Source: Sphingobium sp. TCM1 (GTDB lineage Bacteria; Pseudomonadota; Alphaproteobacteria; Sphingomonadales; Sphingomonadaceae). Taken from it: DNA of 64,000 nucleotides. Numbering within the stretch: the first letter of the stretch is position 1; each line of letters opens with the position of its first letter. Below the pieces are notes generated by a model that was given only the letters and a program-made list of their open reading frames with translations, did no database searches and was not told where the DNA came from. The position numbers and the translations under genes are program-made. The stretch covers positions 1 through 64,000 of the forward strand of contig NZ_LXVX01000023.1 of NCBI RefSeq assembly GCF_001650725.1, in the 5' to 3' direction. Of the stretch, positions 8,232 to 15,405 are shown piece after piece.

Positions 8232-9886
8232 CCGCGTTCCTCGATGTCGAACGGCACAACCCTTTCGGTGTCAGCAGGCGGATCGGGCGGTTTTGGTAGG
8301 CGGGGTTCGGTTGGCGCAATGACCGGTGCTCCCGCGCTCAAGGCATAAACGGTTCGCTGCGCGGCTTTGCGAGCCGTCTTGGTCCGAGCGATGGCGTCGC
8401 GAACGATGGTCCGTTGCTCTTTGACCATCTCGAAAATTTGATGCTCATCAAGCGCCAGTCGGCCGCGCTCCCGTAGAGCCTTCACAGCCGCATCATGCTC
8501 GAATTTCGTGATTGCCGGACGCCGCCGGTCCCGAAGAGGAACGGTCAGATGTTCGCCGTCTGACAGCTCCAGATAAACCGCCGAGAGATTGAGCGGGTTA
8601 TATTTTACAGGCCGCTTTCGATCAGTGCTCACCGCGAGCGCGGCCAATGTTCCATGCCAGTAGAAGGCGTGAAACAGCTCAATCCCTTCGCGCCGGACTT
8701 TGCGCATCTCGAAAGGCAGAAAATTCAGAAGGAAGGCTGCGTCATTGATCGGGTACCGTAGCGGCGTCGGCCGTTTCGCCAGCGCGTCATGCCAAGCGGT
8801 CAGGGGCGGAACTCCCAATTCGCCATGGATCGTCCCGTGGTAGACTGCGATCTGGAGCGTGAGCCATCTCTCGAACTCCGGGAGGGTAAGGCAAGCCTTC
8901 CCCTCAGCGTTATAGTCGCCCTTCGCCTTTACGTTGGAGAAGGTGGTGCCGGGAAGGAGGTGTATCTCACCGACGGTCGTACCGATCAGCCGCTCGATAT
9001 GGCCCCCGTAGTGGGGCGTCCGCACCGGTCGATATATCAGCTCGATGCCGTGTTGGCGGCAGCCCCGGTTGAGCGCCAGAGAGTGGAATTCCTTGGCATT
9101 ATCGAGATGAAGGGCGTCGGGAATCCCCGCGACAGGATACTCGACACGGTCAAGATCCCTTTCCTGCAACCATGCGGTCTTTGGGAGAACAGCGTGGCGG
9201 ATTGCCATACCAACAGACGTTGCTGATGGGTGCTCCAAAGAGACATAGAACCCGGGGATGGTGCGAGTGGCCACGTCGATCTGGAGCGTGAGGATCGGCC
9301 GGCCAAGCGGCCTGCGGAAATGCTCATCGACGATGATGACGTCAGCAGGAGTGTGGTCCATCTGGACGACATGGAGCGGATACTCAGCGTCGAATGAGCG
9401 GGTGACAGGGCGGAAGCGATCCGCAGCGGCCTTTGCTCCGTCGCGCGCCGCGATGCTTCGTTTAGCATCGACCTCACGCGCCCGAGCGACAATCGTGTTA
9501 CGTGAAGGCGCTTCGATGCCTTCCGATTGGCAGGCGTGTCTGACGCTTCGGACCAACTGTGCGAGCGACGGTTTAGGCCGTGCCAGATAGAAGCCGTCAA
9601 TCTCCGCGCTTATTATGCCATCCAGTCTCGGGGATAGGCGGTGCTGACCTTTTGGAAAGCCCCTGCCTTGGTCAAGAAGGGAGCTCGCCACTGGTTTGGA
9701 GCGATATCGGCCGACCAGTTCGAAGATACGGCTGCGGTTAAGTCCGAGTTCCGCCGCTGCACATTCCACCGCAGCGCGGGTCAGTTTGGGCCGTTCGGTG
9801 AGGGGCCGAATGACCGCTTCGCGTTCACAAGCCTCCTGCCAGGCGGCAGGTGGGATCATTGTCAGAAGTGTGCCCAAATCGGCCAT
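8228..9886 (-). CDS. tniA: TniA transposase (DDE, Mu/Tn7 TnsB-like)
   Basis: The 552-residue protein is a Mu-type DDE transposase with an rve/RNase H core. The first catalytic aspartate lies in LHVVQMDHTPADVIIVD (about 175), the second in DALHLDNAKEFHSLAL (about 240) and the glutamate in HYGGHIERLIGTTVGEIH (about 275). Helix-turn-helix domains precede the core (TRAAVECAAAELGLNRSRIFEL) and a Mu C-terminal beta-barrel follows. It performs strand transfer of the element. It heads the tniABQ operon; the roughly 300 bases upstream hold short repeats that could be its binding sites. Confidence 0.92.
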   Translation of the reverse strand: MADLGTLLTMIPPAAWQEACEREAVIRPLTERPKLTRAAVECAAAELGLNRSRIFELVGRYRSKPVASSLLDQGRGFPKGQHRLSPRLDGIISAEIDGFYLARPKPSLAQLVRSVRHACQSEGIEAPSRNTIVARAREVDAKRSIAARDGAKAAADRFRPVTRSFDAEYPLHVVQMDHTPADVIIVDEHFRRPLGRPILTLQIDVATRTIPGFYVSLEHPSATSVGMAIRHAVLPKTAWLQERDLDRVEYPVAGIPDALHLDNAKEFHSLALNRGCRQHGIELIYRPVRTPHYGGHIERLIGTTVGEIHLLPGTTFSNVKAKGDYNAEGKACLTLPEFERWLTLQIAVYHGTIHGELGVPPLTAWHDALAKRPTPLRYPINDAAFLLNFLPFEMRKVRREGIELFHAFYWHGTLAALAVSTDRKRPVKYNPLNLSAVYLELSDGEHLTVPLRDRRRPAITKFEHDAAVKALRERGRLALDEHQIFEMVKEQRTIVRDAIARTKTARKAAQRTVYALSAGAPVIAPTEPRLPKPPDPPADTERVVPFDIEERG

Positions 9887-10184
9887 GACCTATCCCCGAC
9901 TGCTTCAGGGACTCGCCTTGCGTGGTCCAGTGTTATTGTAGCAAAATCGCGAAGTACACGCGAGACAGGCTTGGATTTTGCTGACAGATGGCGTTTGAAA
10001 ACCCTGCGTTTCCCAGTCCTGTGTTTTGTTGATACCGACATGCATCCCGGCGGAGGGCAGGGCATTTGGACACTGAAAAGACGATATTCTGGTCATGGCA
10101 GAGCGATTTTGATGGGCGCGTGACGCGTGAGGCTATCTATGGGGTCGAACCGCACAGCTTCGACCAGATTGTCGCGCTGTCCAG
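9887..10184. other. Intergenic region with repeats between tniA and the tyrosine recombinase
   Basis: This stretch of about 300 bases has no credible gene. It contains AGCAAAATC at 9940-9948 and its inverse GATTTTGCT at 9974-9982, and a third related motif CAACAAAA read on the reverse strand near 10025. Transposases of the TniA/TnsB type bind several such short repeats inside each transposon end, so the region may be the right end of the arsenic transposon. An inverted repeat GGTCGAA/TTCGACC (10143-10165) lies close to the recombinase start. Confidence 0.4.
10143..10165. repeat. Inverted repeat upstream of the tyrosine recombinase
   Basis: GGTCGAA and TTCGACC are perfect 7-bp arms separated by nine bases, 19 bases before the recombinase start. 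Tyrosine recombinases bind arms of similar layout, so this could be a recombination core or an operator. It is not shared with the second recombinase copy at 55597, which weakens the idea of a common attachment site. Confidence 0.25.
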
Positions 10185-11387
10185 ATGAGCCTCCCAGCGC
10201 CCATCAGCAGCCGGCGAGGCCGACAGGCCGTCGACCTCGCCTGGGAGGTGACCAAGCTGAACTGTCGATCGCCAATCACGATCAACGCCGAGCTGATCGC
10301 CGCCTATCAGGCGGCATCCTCGCCGCATTCCCTGCGCGCGCTTGCCAGCGACATCGAGGCGTTCGACCATTGGTGCCGCCGAAACGGGCGCGTGACCTCG
10401 CCGGCGACTCCCGAGACGGTCGCCGACTATCTCGATGCCCGGGCAGGGCAGGGGGCGAAACCCGCCTCGCTCGGTCGCTACAAGGCGTCGATCGCCAAGA
10501 TCCACCAGCTGCTCGACATCAAGGATCCCACCCAGGCCGAGCTGGTCAAGCTGCGGCTCCGCGCGATCCGCCGGGAGAAGGGCAGCACGCAAGCCCAGGC
10601 GCGGCCGCTGCGGTTCAAGGGGCCGGTGCGCAATGTCGAGCGGGACGCACCCCGGGGGCTTAATGTGCGGGGGCTGCTTGAGGCCTGCGCGGATGATTTG
10701 CCGGGGCTCAGGAATCGGGCTTTGCTGTCGGTCGCCTACGACACGGGCTTGCGCGCCTCCGAGCTGGTCGCGGTCGAGGTCGAGCACATTGTGGACGCCA
10801 TCGATCCCGAGGCGCGGCTGCTGACGATTTCGCGCAGCAAGGGCGATCAGGAGGGAAAGGGCGCGACCGCGTTCCTCAGCCCGCGCTCGGTGCGGGCGAT
10901 CGCCGCCTGGACTGCGGCTGCCGACATCGAGGAGGGACCGCTGTTTCGCCGGGTGCAGGTGCGCCGCTACAAGGCGCGGGCCGCGGTCAAGGGGCGGCGG
11001 ATCGAGACGATTTCTGGCCGCGAAAGCTGGGATCTGCGCAAGACATTGCCGAAGTCGGCGGTGCCGGCGCGCACCGAATATGATGTGGGAGAGGGGGCGT
11101 TGCACCCGGGTTCGATCGGGCCGATCTGGCGGGCAATGATCCGGCGCGCCTTCGACAAGGGCGCGCTGAGCGACCTCACCGCCGATGATCTGGCGCAGTT
11201 GCTCAAGGGCGTGAGCGCGCATTCGACGCGGGTGGGCTTGAACCAGGATCTGTTTGCGAGCGGCGAGGATCTGGCGGGGATCATGGATGCGCTACGCTGG
11301 AAGAGTCCCCGGATGCCGCTCGCCTATAATCGCAATCTGGCGGCAGAGCAGGGTGCCGCCGGCCGCTTGATCGCGAAAATCGGGTGA
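10185..11387 (+). CDS. Tyrosine recombinase/integrase, XerC-like (copy 1)
   Basis: The 400-residue protein has an N-terminal SAM-like core-binding domain (TVADYLDARAGQGAKPASL...RYKASIAKIHQLL, about 90-125) and a catalytic domain with the expected residues. These are the first Arg in YDTGLRASELVAVEV, the Lys in ISRSKGDQ, His-Ser-Thr-Arg in KGVSAHSTRVGLNQ, Trp in ALRWKSPRMPLAY and the Tyr nucleophile in LAYNRNLA. It catalyses site-specific recombination, probably for resolution or integration of a mobile element. The paralogue at 55597-56835 is identical over most positions by eye, so two related elements or a duplication are present. Confidence 0.88.
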   Translation: MSLPAPISSRRGRQAVDLAWEVTKLNCRSPITINAELIAAYQAASSPHSLRALASDIEAFDHWCRRNGRVTSPATPETVADYLDARAGQGAKPASLGRYKASIAKIHQLLDIKDPTQAELVKLRLRAIRREKGSTQAQARPLRFKGPVRNVERDAPRGLNVRGLLEACADDLPGLRNRALLSVAYDTGLRASELVAVEVEHIVDAIDPEARLLTISRSKGDQEGKGATAFLSPRSVRAIAAWTAAADIEEGPLFRRVQVRRYKARAAVKGRRIETISGRESWDLRKTLPKSAVPARTEYDVGEGALHPGSIGPIWRAMIRRAFDKGALSDLTADDLAQLLKGVSAHSTRVGLNQDLFASGEDLAGIMDALRWKSPRMPLAYNRNLAAEQGAAGRLIAKIG

Positions 11388-11499
11388 TTAGATCTTGAGC
11401 TGCGCACAATTAGGTATTTGTGACGGTGTTTGAAAATTCCGAGTGCGCCAGATCACGCGGATTAGCGTTCCAGCGAATGTCCTACGGAATCGGAAAAGA

Positions 11500-11661
11500 A
11501 AACCCGCCCGTCTTTTGACGGGCGGGCAAGGAAAGGTGTCTACGTCTCACCGAGACTCCTTCGGGTCGCTGGCTGATGCTATGCCTTCGTGTTTCGGATT
11601 CAAGGCTAAACTAGCGGGGCTGAGCAGTTTCTCAGGCTGTGTACATCGCCGCGACCGACGA
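11500..11661 (-). ncRNA. Candidate small RNA, transcribed away from the globin gene
   Basis: On the reverse strand a promoter-like pair TTGCGC (11697-11692) and CATATT (11673-11668) with an 18-base spacer is followed by about 160 bases without a credible frame. These end in a strong terminator (stem 11503-11526 plus U-tract). Two internal hairpins are visible: CTGAG/CTCAG (11620-11635) and GTCTC/GAGAC (11544-11556). No known RNA family was recognised. The evidence is structural only. Confidence 0.4.
11503..11526 (-). terminator. Rho-independent terminator (reverse strand)
   Basis: CCCGCCCGTC at 11503-11512 and GACGGGCGGG at 11517-11526 form a perfect 10-bp stem with a four-base loop. On the reverse strand the stem is followed by TTTTCTTTTC, the expected U-tract. 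On the forward strand no T-run follows, so it should terminate leftward transcription. No protein gene on the reverse strand ends here, which is why a small RNA is proposed. Confidence 0.75.
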
Positions 11662-11681
11662 CCTGGAAATATGCGCTAGCC

Positions 11682-11697
11682 TTGCGTTTATGCGCAA
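11682..11697. promoter_or_regulatory. Dyad between divergent promoters
   Basis: TTGCG and CGCAA form a perfect inverted repeat with a six-base spacer. Each half also supplies a -35-like hexamer, TTGCGT for the rightward globin promoter and TTGCGC for the leftward candidate RNA. The two transcripts would therefore start back to back from the same symmetric element. Confidence 0.35.
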
Positions 11698-11706
11698 TCA
11701 TGATCG

Positions 11707-11723
11707 ATGTATTATATATACAT
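11707..11723. promoter_or_regulatory. NsrR-like operator before the globin/hmp operon
   Basis: ATGTATTATATATACAT is a perfect dyad with 6-bp arms and a five-base centre. The published NsrR consensus has the same geometry: ATGYAT arms separated by five AT-rich bases. NsrR represses nitric oxide detoxification genes, which matches the downstream globin and Hmp. The dyad overlaps two in-frame ATG codons (11707, 11722), arguing that translation starts further down, at the GTG at 11740. Confidence 0.55.
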
Positions 11724-11739
11724 GATTGGAGCGCGAGTC

Positions 11740-12186
11740 GTGGACGGTGTCTCGAAAATCAGAGAAGAAGAGCTGACTCCTTTGGTGGAGGAATTTTACG
11801 CGCGGGTCCGCGCCGATCCCGCGCTTGGGCCGATTTTCAACGATGCGATCGATGACTGGCCGGAGCATCTTGGGAAGCTGACTGCGTTCTGGTCCTCCGT
11901 CATGCTCACCAGTGGCCGATACAAGGGGCAACCGGTGCCGGCCCATTTGAAGCATAAGGCCAGGATAACGCCCGCGCTGTTCGAGCGCTGGCTCGCACTC
12001 TGGGTTCAAACGACCAATGACAGGATGACGCCCGAAGCGGCAGCGGCGCTACAAGCGAAGGCGCGGCGCATCGCCGAGAGCCTGCAACTGGCGATGTTCT
12101 TCCAACTGGAGGAACGGAGTGCTGCATCGGTCGCCAACGCGGAACGTAAGGATGCCATCGAGCGACCAGGGCAAACCCATGGCTGA
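11740..12186 (+). CDS. Group III truncated haemoglobin
   Basis: The 148-residue globin has the group III features: REEELTPLVEEFYARVRADPALGPIF near the N-terminus, HLGKLTAFWSSVML with the FW pair of helix C/E, and a proximal His in PAHLKHKARITPALFERWLALW. Group III truncated globins bind O2 and NO and are linked to nitrosative stress. The start chosen is GTG at 11740, with GGAG eight bases upstream, because the ATGs at 11707 and 11722 lie inside the putative operator. It overlaps the next gene by eight bases, and a flavohaemoglobin gene follows, so it is the first gene of a NO-detoxification operon. Confidence 0.85.
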   Translation: MDGVSKIREEELTPLVEEFYARVRADPALGPIFNDAIDDWPEHLGKLTAFWSSVMLTSGRYKGQPVPAHLKHKARITPALFERWLALWVQTTNDRMTPEAAAALQAKARRIAESLQLAMFFQLEERSAASVANAERKDAIERPGQTHG

Positions 12187-12454
12187 AATCTTGCCTTACC
12201 GTTCCACGCCGGTGTTCAACCAGGACACTCTGCCGGCTGCCTTGCGCGCGCGACATGACACGAAGGCTGGTGTTTGGGGCGTGATCCGGGTTTTGGAGGG
12301 CGAACTCCGGCTAACCTACCTCGAGCCACCTTCGGAGATCGTCCTGACGCCTGACCAGCCTGGCTTGATTCTCCCTCAGCAACCGCATTTCGTAACGCCG
12401 ACAGGGCCGATGAAGATGCAGGTGGATTTTTACGATCACATTCCCAAGCTCTGA
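12179..12454 (+). CDS. DUF1971 domain protein (TehB-like cupin)
   Basis: The 91-residue product begins MAEILPYRSTPVFNQDTLP and continues with TKAGVWGVIRVLEGELRLTY and LPQQPHFVTPTGPMKMQVDFY. This is the compact DUF1971 beta-barrel also found fused to tellurite-resistance methyltransferase TehB. No reaction is established. ATG 12179 overlaps the globin stop, implying translational coupling. Small DUF1971 proteins are often near NO-responsive globin genes, so an accessory role in nitrosative stress is inferred from context. Confidence 0.8.
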   Translation: MAEILPYRSTPVFNQDTLPAALRARHDTKAGVWGVIRVLEGELRLTYLEPPSEIVLTPDQPGLILPQQPHFVTPTGPMKMQVDFYDHIPKL

Positions 12455-12493
12455 CATTCCGGGATTTTCAACGCATTCAAAAAGGAGAAGTTG

Positions 12494-13705
12494 ATGACGC
12501 AGCCCCTCAGCGATCAGACCATTGCGCTCGTCAAGGCGACCGTCCCCGCGCTCGAAGCGCATGGCCTCGACATCGTGAACGAGATGTATTCCCGGATGTT
12601 CCAGAACCCGAACATTCGCGACCTTTTCAACCAATCGCACCATGGTGATGCCGGTTCGCAGCCGCGGGCGCTGACCGGCGCCATTCTCGCCTATGCGAGC
12701 AACATCGAAAATCTCGGTGCGCTTGCCCCGGCGGTCGAGCGGATCGCGCAGAAGCATGTCGGCCTGCAAATTCTGCCCGAACATTATCCGCACGTTGCCG
12801 AGGCGCTCCTGGGGGCGATCAAGGCGGTGCTGGGGGATGCGGCCACCGATGAGATTCTCGCTGCCTGGGGCGAAGCCTACTGGTTCCTGGCCAACATCCT
12901 GATCGCCCGCGAGCAGCGAGTCTACTCAGAACAGAAGGATGCGACCGGCGGATGGAATGGCTGGCGCGATTTTCGCGTCGAGGACGTCGTGCGTGAGAGC
13001 AGCGTCATCAATTCCTTCGTTCTGCGCCCCGTTGATGGCGGGGCCGTCATGCGGCACAAGCCCGGGCAATATCTGACCTTCTGGCTTGAAATTCCGGGAC
13101 ATCCGCCAGTCAAGCGCAACTATTCGATTTCAGCAGCCTCCAACGGCGAAACCTATCGCATTTCGGTCAAGCGTGAGCCGCTTGGTCTTGCGTCAGGCTG
13201 GCTTCATGATGAAGCCAAGCCGGGCACGGTGCTCAAAGTTGCCGCGCCTGCAGGCGAATTCTTCCTGGCAGCGCATGTCGAACGCCCGGTGATCCTCCTG
13301 TCGGGCGGCGTGGGGCTGACCCCGATGGTGGCCATGCTCGAAACGCTTGCTGAGGGCGAGGCGGGAGTCCCCGTGCACTATGTCCACGGAACTCATGACC
13401 GCGATACCCACGCAATGCGTGATCATGTTCGCGCTGTCGCTGGGCGGGGCAAGTCAATCACCGTCACCGATTTTCATCAGACCCCGCTCGAAGATGAAGT
13501 CGCAGGACGGGATTATGACGTCGCCGGCATCATTACCGATGAATGGCTGGTCGCCAACACGCCTGTAGGTGAGGCCGATTACTATATCTGCGGACCACGC
13601 CCGTTTCTGCGGCACGCCGTCTCGACCTTGTCGCTGGCTGGCGTCCCATCCGACCGCATTCATTACGAATTCTTCGGTCCGGCGGACGAATTGCTCGCCG
13701 CCTGA
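12494..13705 (+). CDS. hmp: Flavohaemoglobin, nitric oxide dioxygenase
   Basis: The 403-residue protein joins a globin domain (1-140, proximal His in AQKHVGLQILPEHYPHV, distal Tyr/Gln region MYSRMFQNPNIRDLFNQSH) to an FAD/NAD(P)H oxidoreductase module. The FAD motif is RNYSISAAS (about 206-214), the NAD motif is LLSGGVGLTPMVAML (about 265-279), and the C-terminus holds YYICGPRPFL and YEFFGP. It converts NO to nitrate using O2 and NAD(P)H. AGGAG at 12483-12487 sets the ATG at 12494 as start, not the TTG one codon earlier. It closes the operon and is followed by a strong terminator. Confidence 0.96.
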   Translation: MTQPLSDQTIALVKATVPALEAHGLDIVNEMYSRMFQNPNIRDLFNQSHHGDAGSQPRALTGAILAYASNIENLGALAPAVERIAQKHVGLQILPEHYPHVAEALLGAIKAVLGDAATDEILAAWGEAYWFLANILIAREQRVYSEQKDATGGWNGWRDFRVEDVVRESSVINSFVLRPVDGGAVMRHKPGQYLTFWLEIPGHPPVKRNYSISAASNGETYRISVKREPLGLASGWLHDEAKPGTVLKVAAPAGEFFLAAHVERPVILLSGGVGLTPMVAMLETLAEGEAGVPVHYVHGTHDRDTHAMRDHVRAVAGRGKSITVTDFHQTPLEDEVAGRDYDVAGIITDEWLVANTPVGEADYYICGPRPFLRHAVSTLSLAGVPSDRIHYEFFGPADELLAA

Positions 13706-13710
13706 CTGAG

Positions 13711-13742
13711 CGCGGAGAAGGGCGACATCGCCCTTCTCCGCG
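13711..13742 (+). terminator. Hairpin after hmp
   Basis: A perfect 15-bp inverted repeat (CGCGGAGAAGGGCGA and its complement) with a two-base centre starts six bases after the hmp stop. It is followed by TCTACTC rather than a clean T-run, so termination strength is uncertain, but position and stability fit the end of the globin-hmp operon. Confidence 0.65.
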
Positions 13743-13762
13743 TCTACTCAAACCGCCATGTC

Positions 13763-13800
13763 GGGGGCGTCACATAAAACGGGCACAGATATACGCTCTC
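13763..13800. repeat. Tn3-family 38-bp terminal inverted repeat (copy 1)
   Basis: The 38 bases begin GGGGGCGTCAC, contain AAAACGG at the usual place and end with ACGCTCTC. They match the Tn21/Tn501-type terminal repeat (GGGG, CGTC, AAAACGG, ACGCT). An identical copy lies at 51618-51655. In both places the same IS110 sequence follows immediately and the outside flank is unrelated, which marks the repeat as a true transposon end. Confidence 0.7.
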
Positions 13801-14238
13801 ATGACTGCCATCCGAGACGCTGGCCGAGTTTACTCCTTCGCTGGCCTCGAGACCAGCGGTCGCATTGACCTTGGCGGGTGTGCCGCGGGCGCCTGATCGA
13901 CGACGATTGATCATGCTCTCATCCGCGGGTTGATTACCGCACTACCCGTATCCGTCGCTGGGCCTATCCTCCGTCTAAGTTCGGGCGTCGGACGAACCTG
14001 CCCCACCGTACACCGTGGATTGCCCATCACAGTCGGGTGCCCGCGGCACGTCGGCCAAGGCTATGCAGTTGGTGCGCTGGCGCCTCCTCTCGTTAATGTC
14101 GTGGGTGGATCAGCCGGCTATCGCCGGCGACACCCGACGGGCGATGTCCCAGGCATAGCCGAACAGTTCACGCGCGATCGCGGTGGTCACCTTGGGCTGA
14201 GGCTTGCCCGTGGCCGCCAGGCGACGGTAGCGCTGGCA
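13801..14238 (-). mobile_element. Truncated IS110-family (IS1111-group) copy
   Basis: Together with the preceding terminal repeat these bases repeat 51618-52094 with only two substitutions noticed (14056 and 14165 region). The copy keeps the whole noncoding 3' flank and the C-terminal about 43 codons of the transposase, then stops abruptly at 14238 where an unrelated gene fragment begins. It lacks the other element end and cannot move on its own. Confidence 0.85.
14110..14238 (-). pseudogene. C-terminal fragment of IS110 transposase
   Basis: The reverse strand encodes the final residues of the transposase (KVTTAIARELFGYAWDIARR region through the stop at 14110), matching the end of the complete copy at 51965-53080 apart from single changes. 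More than 300 residues, including the whole DEDD domain, are missing. It is a non-functional remnant. Confidence 0.85.
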
Positions 14239-14328
14239 ATGGTTCCGTTCAGCCAGCCCGAGCTGATCGCCCAGGAGATCATGCGTCTCGTCGATCGATC
14301 CCGCGCCGAAGCAAGGACAAGCCTATGA
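14239..14328 (+). pseudogene. C-terminal fragment of an unidentified enzyme (alpha/beta-hydrolase-like tail)
   Basis: The frame encodes MVPFSQPELIAQEIMRLVDR and ends at TGA 14326-14328. A 'PFSQPELIAQEI' tail near the C-terminus is typical of alpha/beta hydrolases, where it follows the catalytic histidine, but the piece is too short to be sure. Its 5' part was removed at the junction with the IS110 fragment. The stop overlaps the next start (ATGA), so it was once the upstream member of an operon with the two membrane-protein genes that follow. Confidence 0.4.
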
Positions 14329-15077
14329 CGGATATCCAGCGGCTCCCGCTTCTTCGTCTCTGCGGTATCGCGGGCGTGATCGGCGCGATCCTCTGGACGC
14401 TCGGCGACGCGCTGATCATCGGGGCTAGGGCAAGTCCCGACGACTATCCGCTGATCCTGAAGACCTATGCCGATCGCATCCAGTTCGACGGTGTCGCGCT
14501 GATGCTTCCATCCTCCGAGGCGCGGCTCGCCGCGGGCGCGCTGGTGGCCGATGCCGGCATCGTCTTCTATCTCGCGGGCTGCTGGCATCTGCTCGAAGGG
14601 CTGCGTCCGGCGATGGGCTGGTGGCGCTGGCTGACCTTCGTCCTGCTGGTCGCCGGCAACGCCTGGTCTCCGCTCGGCCATGCGGGCTTCTACTATGTCG
14701 GCATGGCCTACAAGACGATCCCCGAAACGCCGGCCGCGGCCCATGGCGCGCTGCTCGATCTCGGCCAGCACTTCTACCATGTCCTGCTCATCGCCTGGTT
14801 GATGCCGATCGTGACGCTGGGCCTGGCGCTGCTGCTCCTCGGGATCGTCATCGCGCTGGGCCGCACCGCCTGGCCACGCTGGTTCGCAGCGCTGGCCAAT
14901 CCCGTCTCGCTGGTCGCGATCGGCATGCTGATCGCGCGCATCCTGCCCGAGCCGGCGCACACCTGGCTTGACGGCGCCGCGTTCAACCTCGGCTGGCTCG
15001 TTGTCTATGCCGTCTCGACGGCGCTGCTCTGGAATGGTGGCCGTTCGCCGGTCGCATCACGGGACGAAGCAGCATGA
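14325..15077 (+). CDS. Hypothetical integral membrane protein (DUF6796-like)
   Basis: The 250-residue protein has about seven hydrophobic segments. It starts with LLRLCGIAGVIGAILWTLGDALI, a glycine-rich first helix, followed by a loop with DDYPLILKTYADRI and by helices such as WLTFVLLVAGNAWSPLGHAG and LIAWLMPIVTLGLALLLLGI. The pattern resembles small proteins annotated as DUF6796, but the assignment is from memory of the family and no function is known. Both ends overlap neighbours by four bases, so it belongs to an operon that is now broken at both sides. Confidence 0.55.
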   Translation: MTDIQRLPLLRLCGIAGVIGAILWTLGDALIIGARASPDDYPLILKTYADRIQFDGVALMLPSSEARLAAGALVADAGIVFYLAGCWHLLEGLRPAMGWWRWLTFVLLVAGNAWSPLGHAGFYYVGMAYKTIPETPAAAHGALLDLGQHFYHVLLIAWLMPIVTLGLALLLLGIVIALGRTAWPRWFAALANPVSLVAIGMLIARILPEPAHTWLDGAAFNLGWLVVYAVSTALLWNGGRSPVASRDEAA

Positions 15078-15346
15078 CCGAAGCTGCGACAGCGACAGGC
15101 GACGAACAAGTGGGGGAGGAAGCATCAGGCGCTTTCAGCATGAAGCCACTGATGTTCGAGACCTTCGTCTGCTCGATGGCGATGATGTCGTTCGTGGCGC
15201 TCGCGGGCCCCATCGCGCGCGTGCTTGGCCTCGAGCCATGGCAGGTCGGCGGGGCGATGACCGCGTCGGGCATCGCCTGGATGATCATGGCGCGGTTCTG
15301 GGGCGGCCTTAGCGATCGGCGCGGCGCTCGTCGCTTGACGGCTTGA
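15074..15346 (+). pseudogene. N-terminal fragment of an MFS transporter
   Basis: The 90 residues match the start of a major facilitator protein. There is a polar N-terminus, a first helix (METFVCSMAMMSFVALAGPI-like), and the MFS motif A loop MIMARFWGGLSDRRGARRL between helices 2 and 3. An MFS transporter has about 400 residues; this frame stops right after motif A. The break lies about 60 bases from the end of the convergent merR gene, so a deletion joined two unrelated loci here. Confidence 0.75.
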
Positions 15347-15405
15347 TTGGATCGGGGGCGCCGCGATCAAGCGTTACCGCTCGGTTAGAGAATGGGATGA
15401 CCAAA

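Larger units (their letters stand above)
3287..10040. mobile_element. Putative tni-type transposon carrying arsenic resistance (ends unresolved)
   Basis: The arsRCBH operon and the tniABQ module converge with only 111 bases between them, which is the layout of a cargo and transposition module within one Tn5053/Tn7-like element. The right end could lie near 10040, where the reverse strand reads TGTCGGTATC and where AGCAAAATC-type repeats occur at 9940-9982 upstream of tniA. No matching left end was found between 2900 and 3286, so the limits given are only the gene limits plus the candidate right end. The serine recombinase at 1031 could be the cognate resolvase. Confidence 0.4.

Noticed and set aside
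11682..11697. FNR/Anr box upstream of the globin gene
   Set aside because: The dyad has a six-base spacer and GCG in place of GAT, so it does not fit TTGAT-N4-ATCAA.
13930..14328. Forward open frame over the truncated IS110 copy, also at 51785-52405
   Set aside because: It runs through the noncoding flank and antisense to the transposase; it exists in both copies only because the DNA is duplicated.
15341..15372. GCTTGAT/ATCAAGC inverted repeat as a terminator between the MFS fragment and merR
   Set aside because: The arms are only 7 bp with an 18-base spacer and there is no T-run on either strand.
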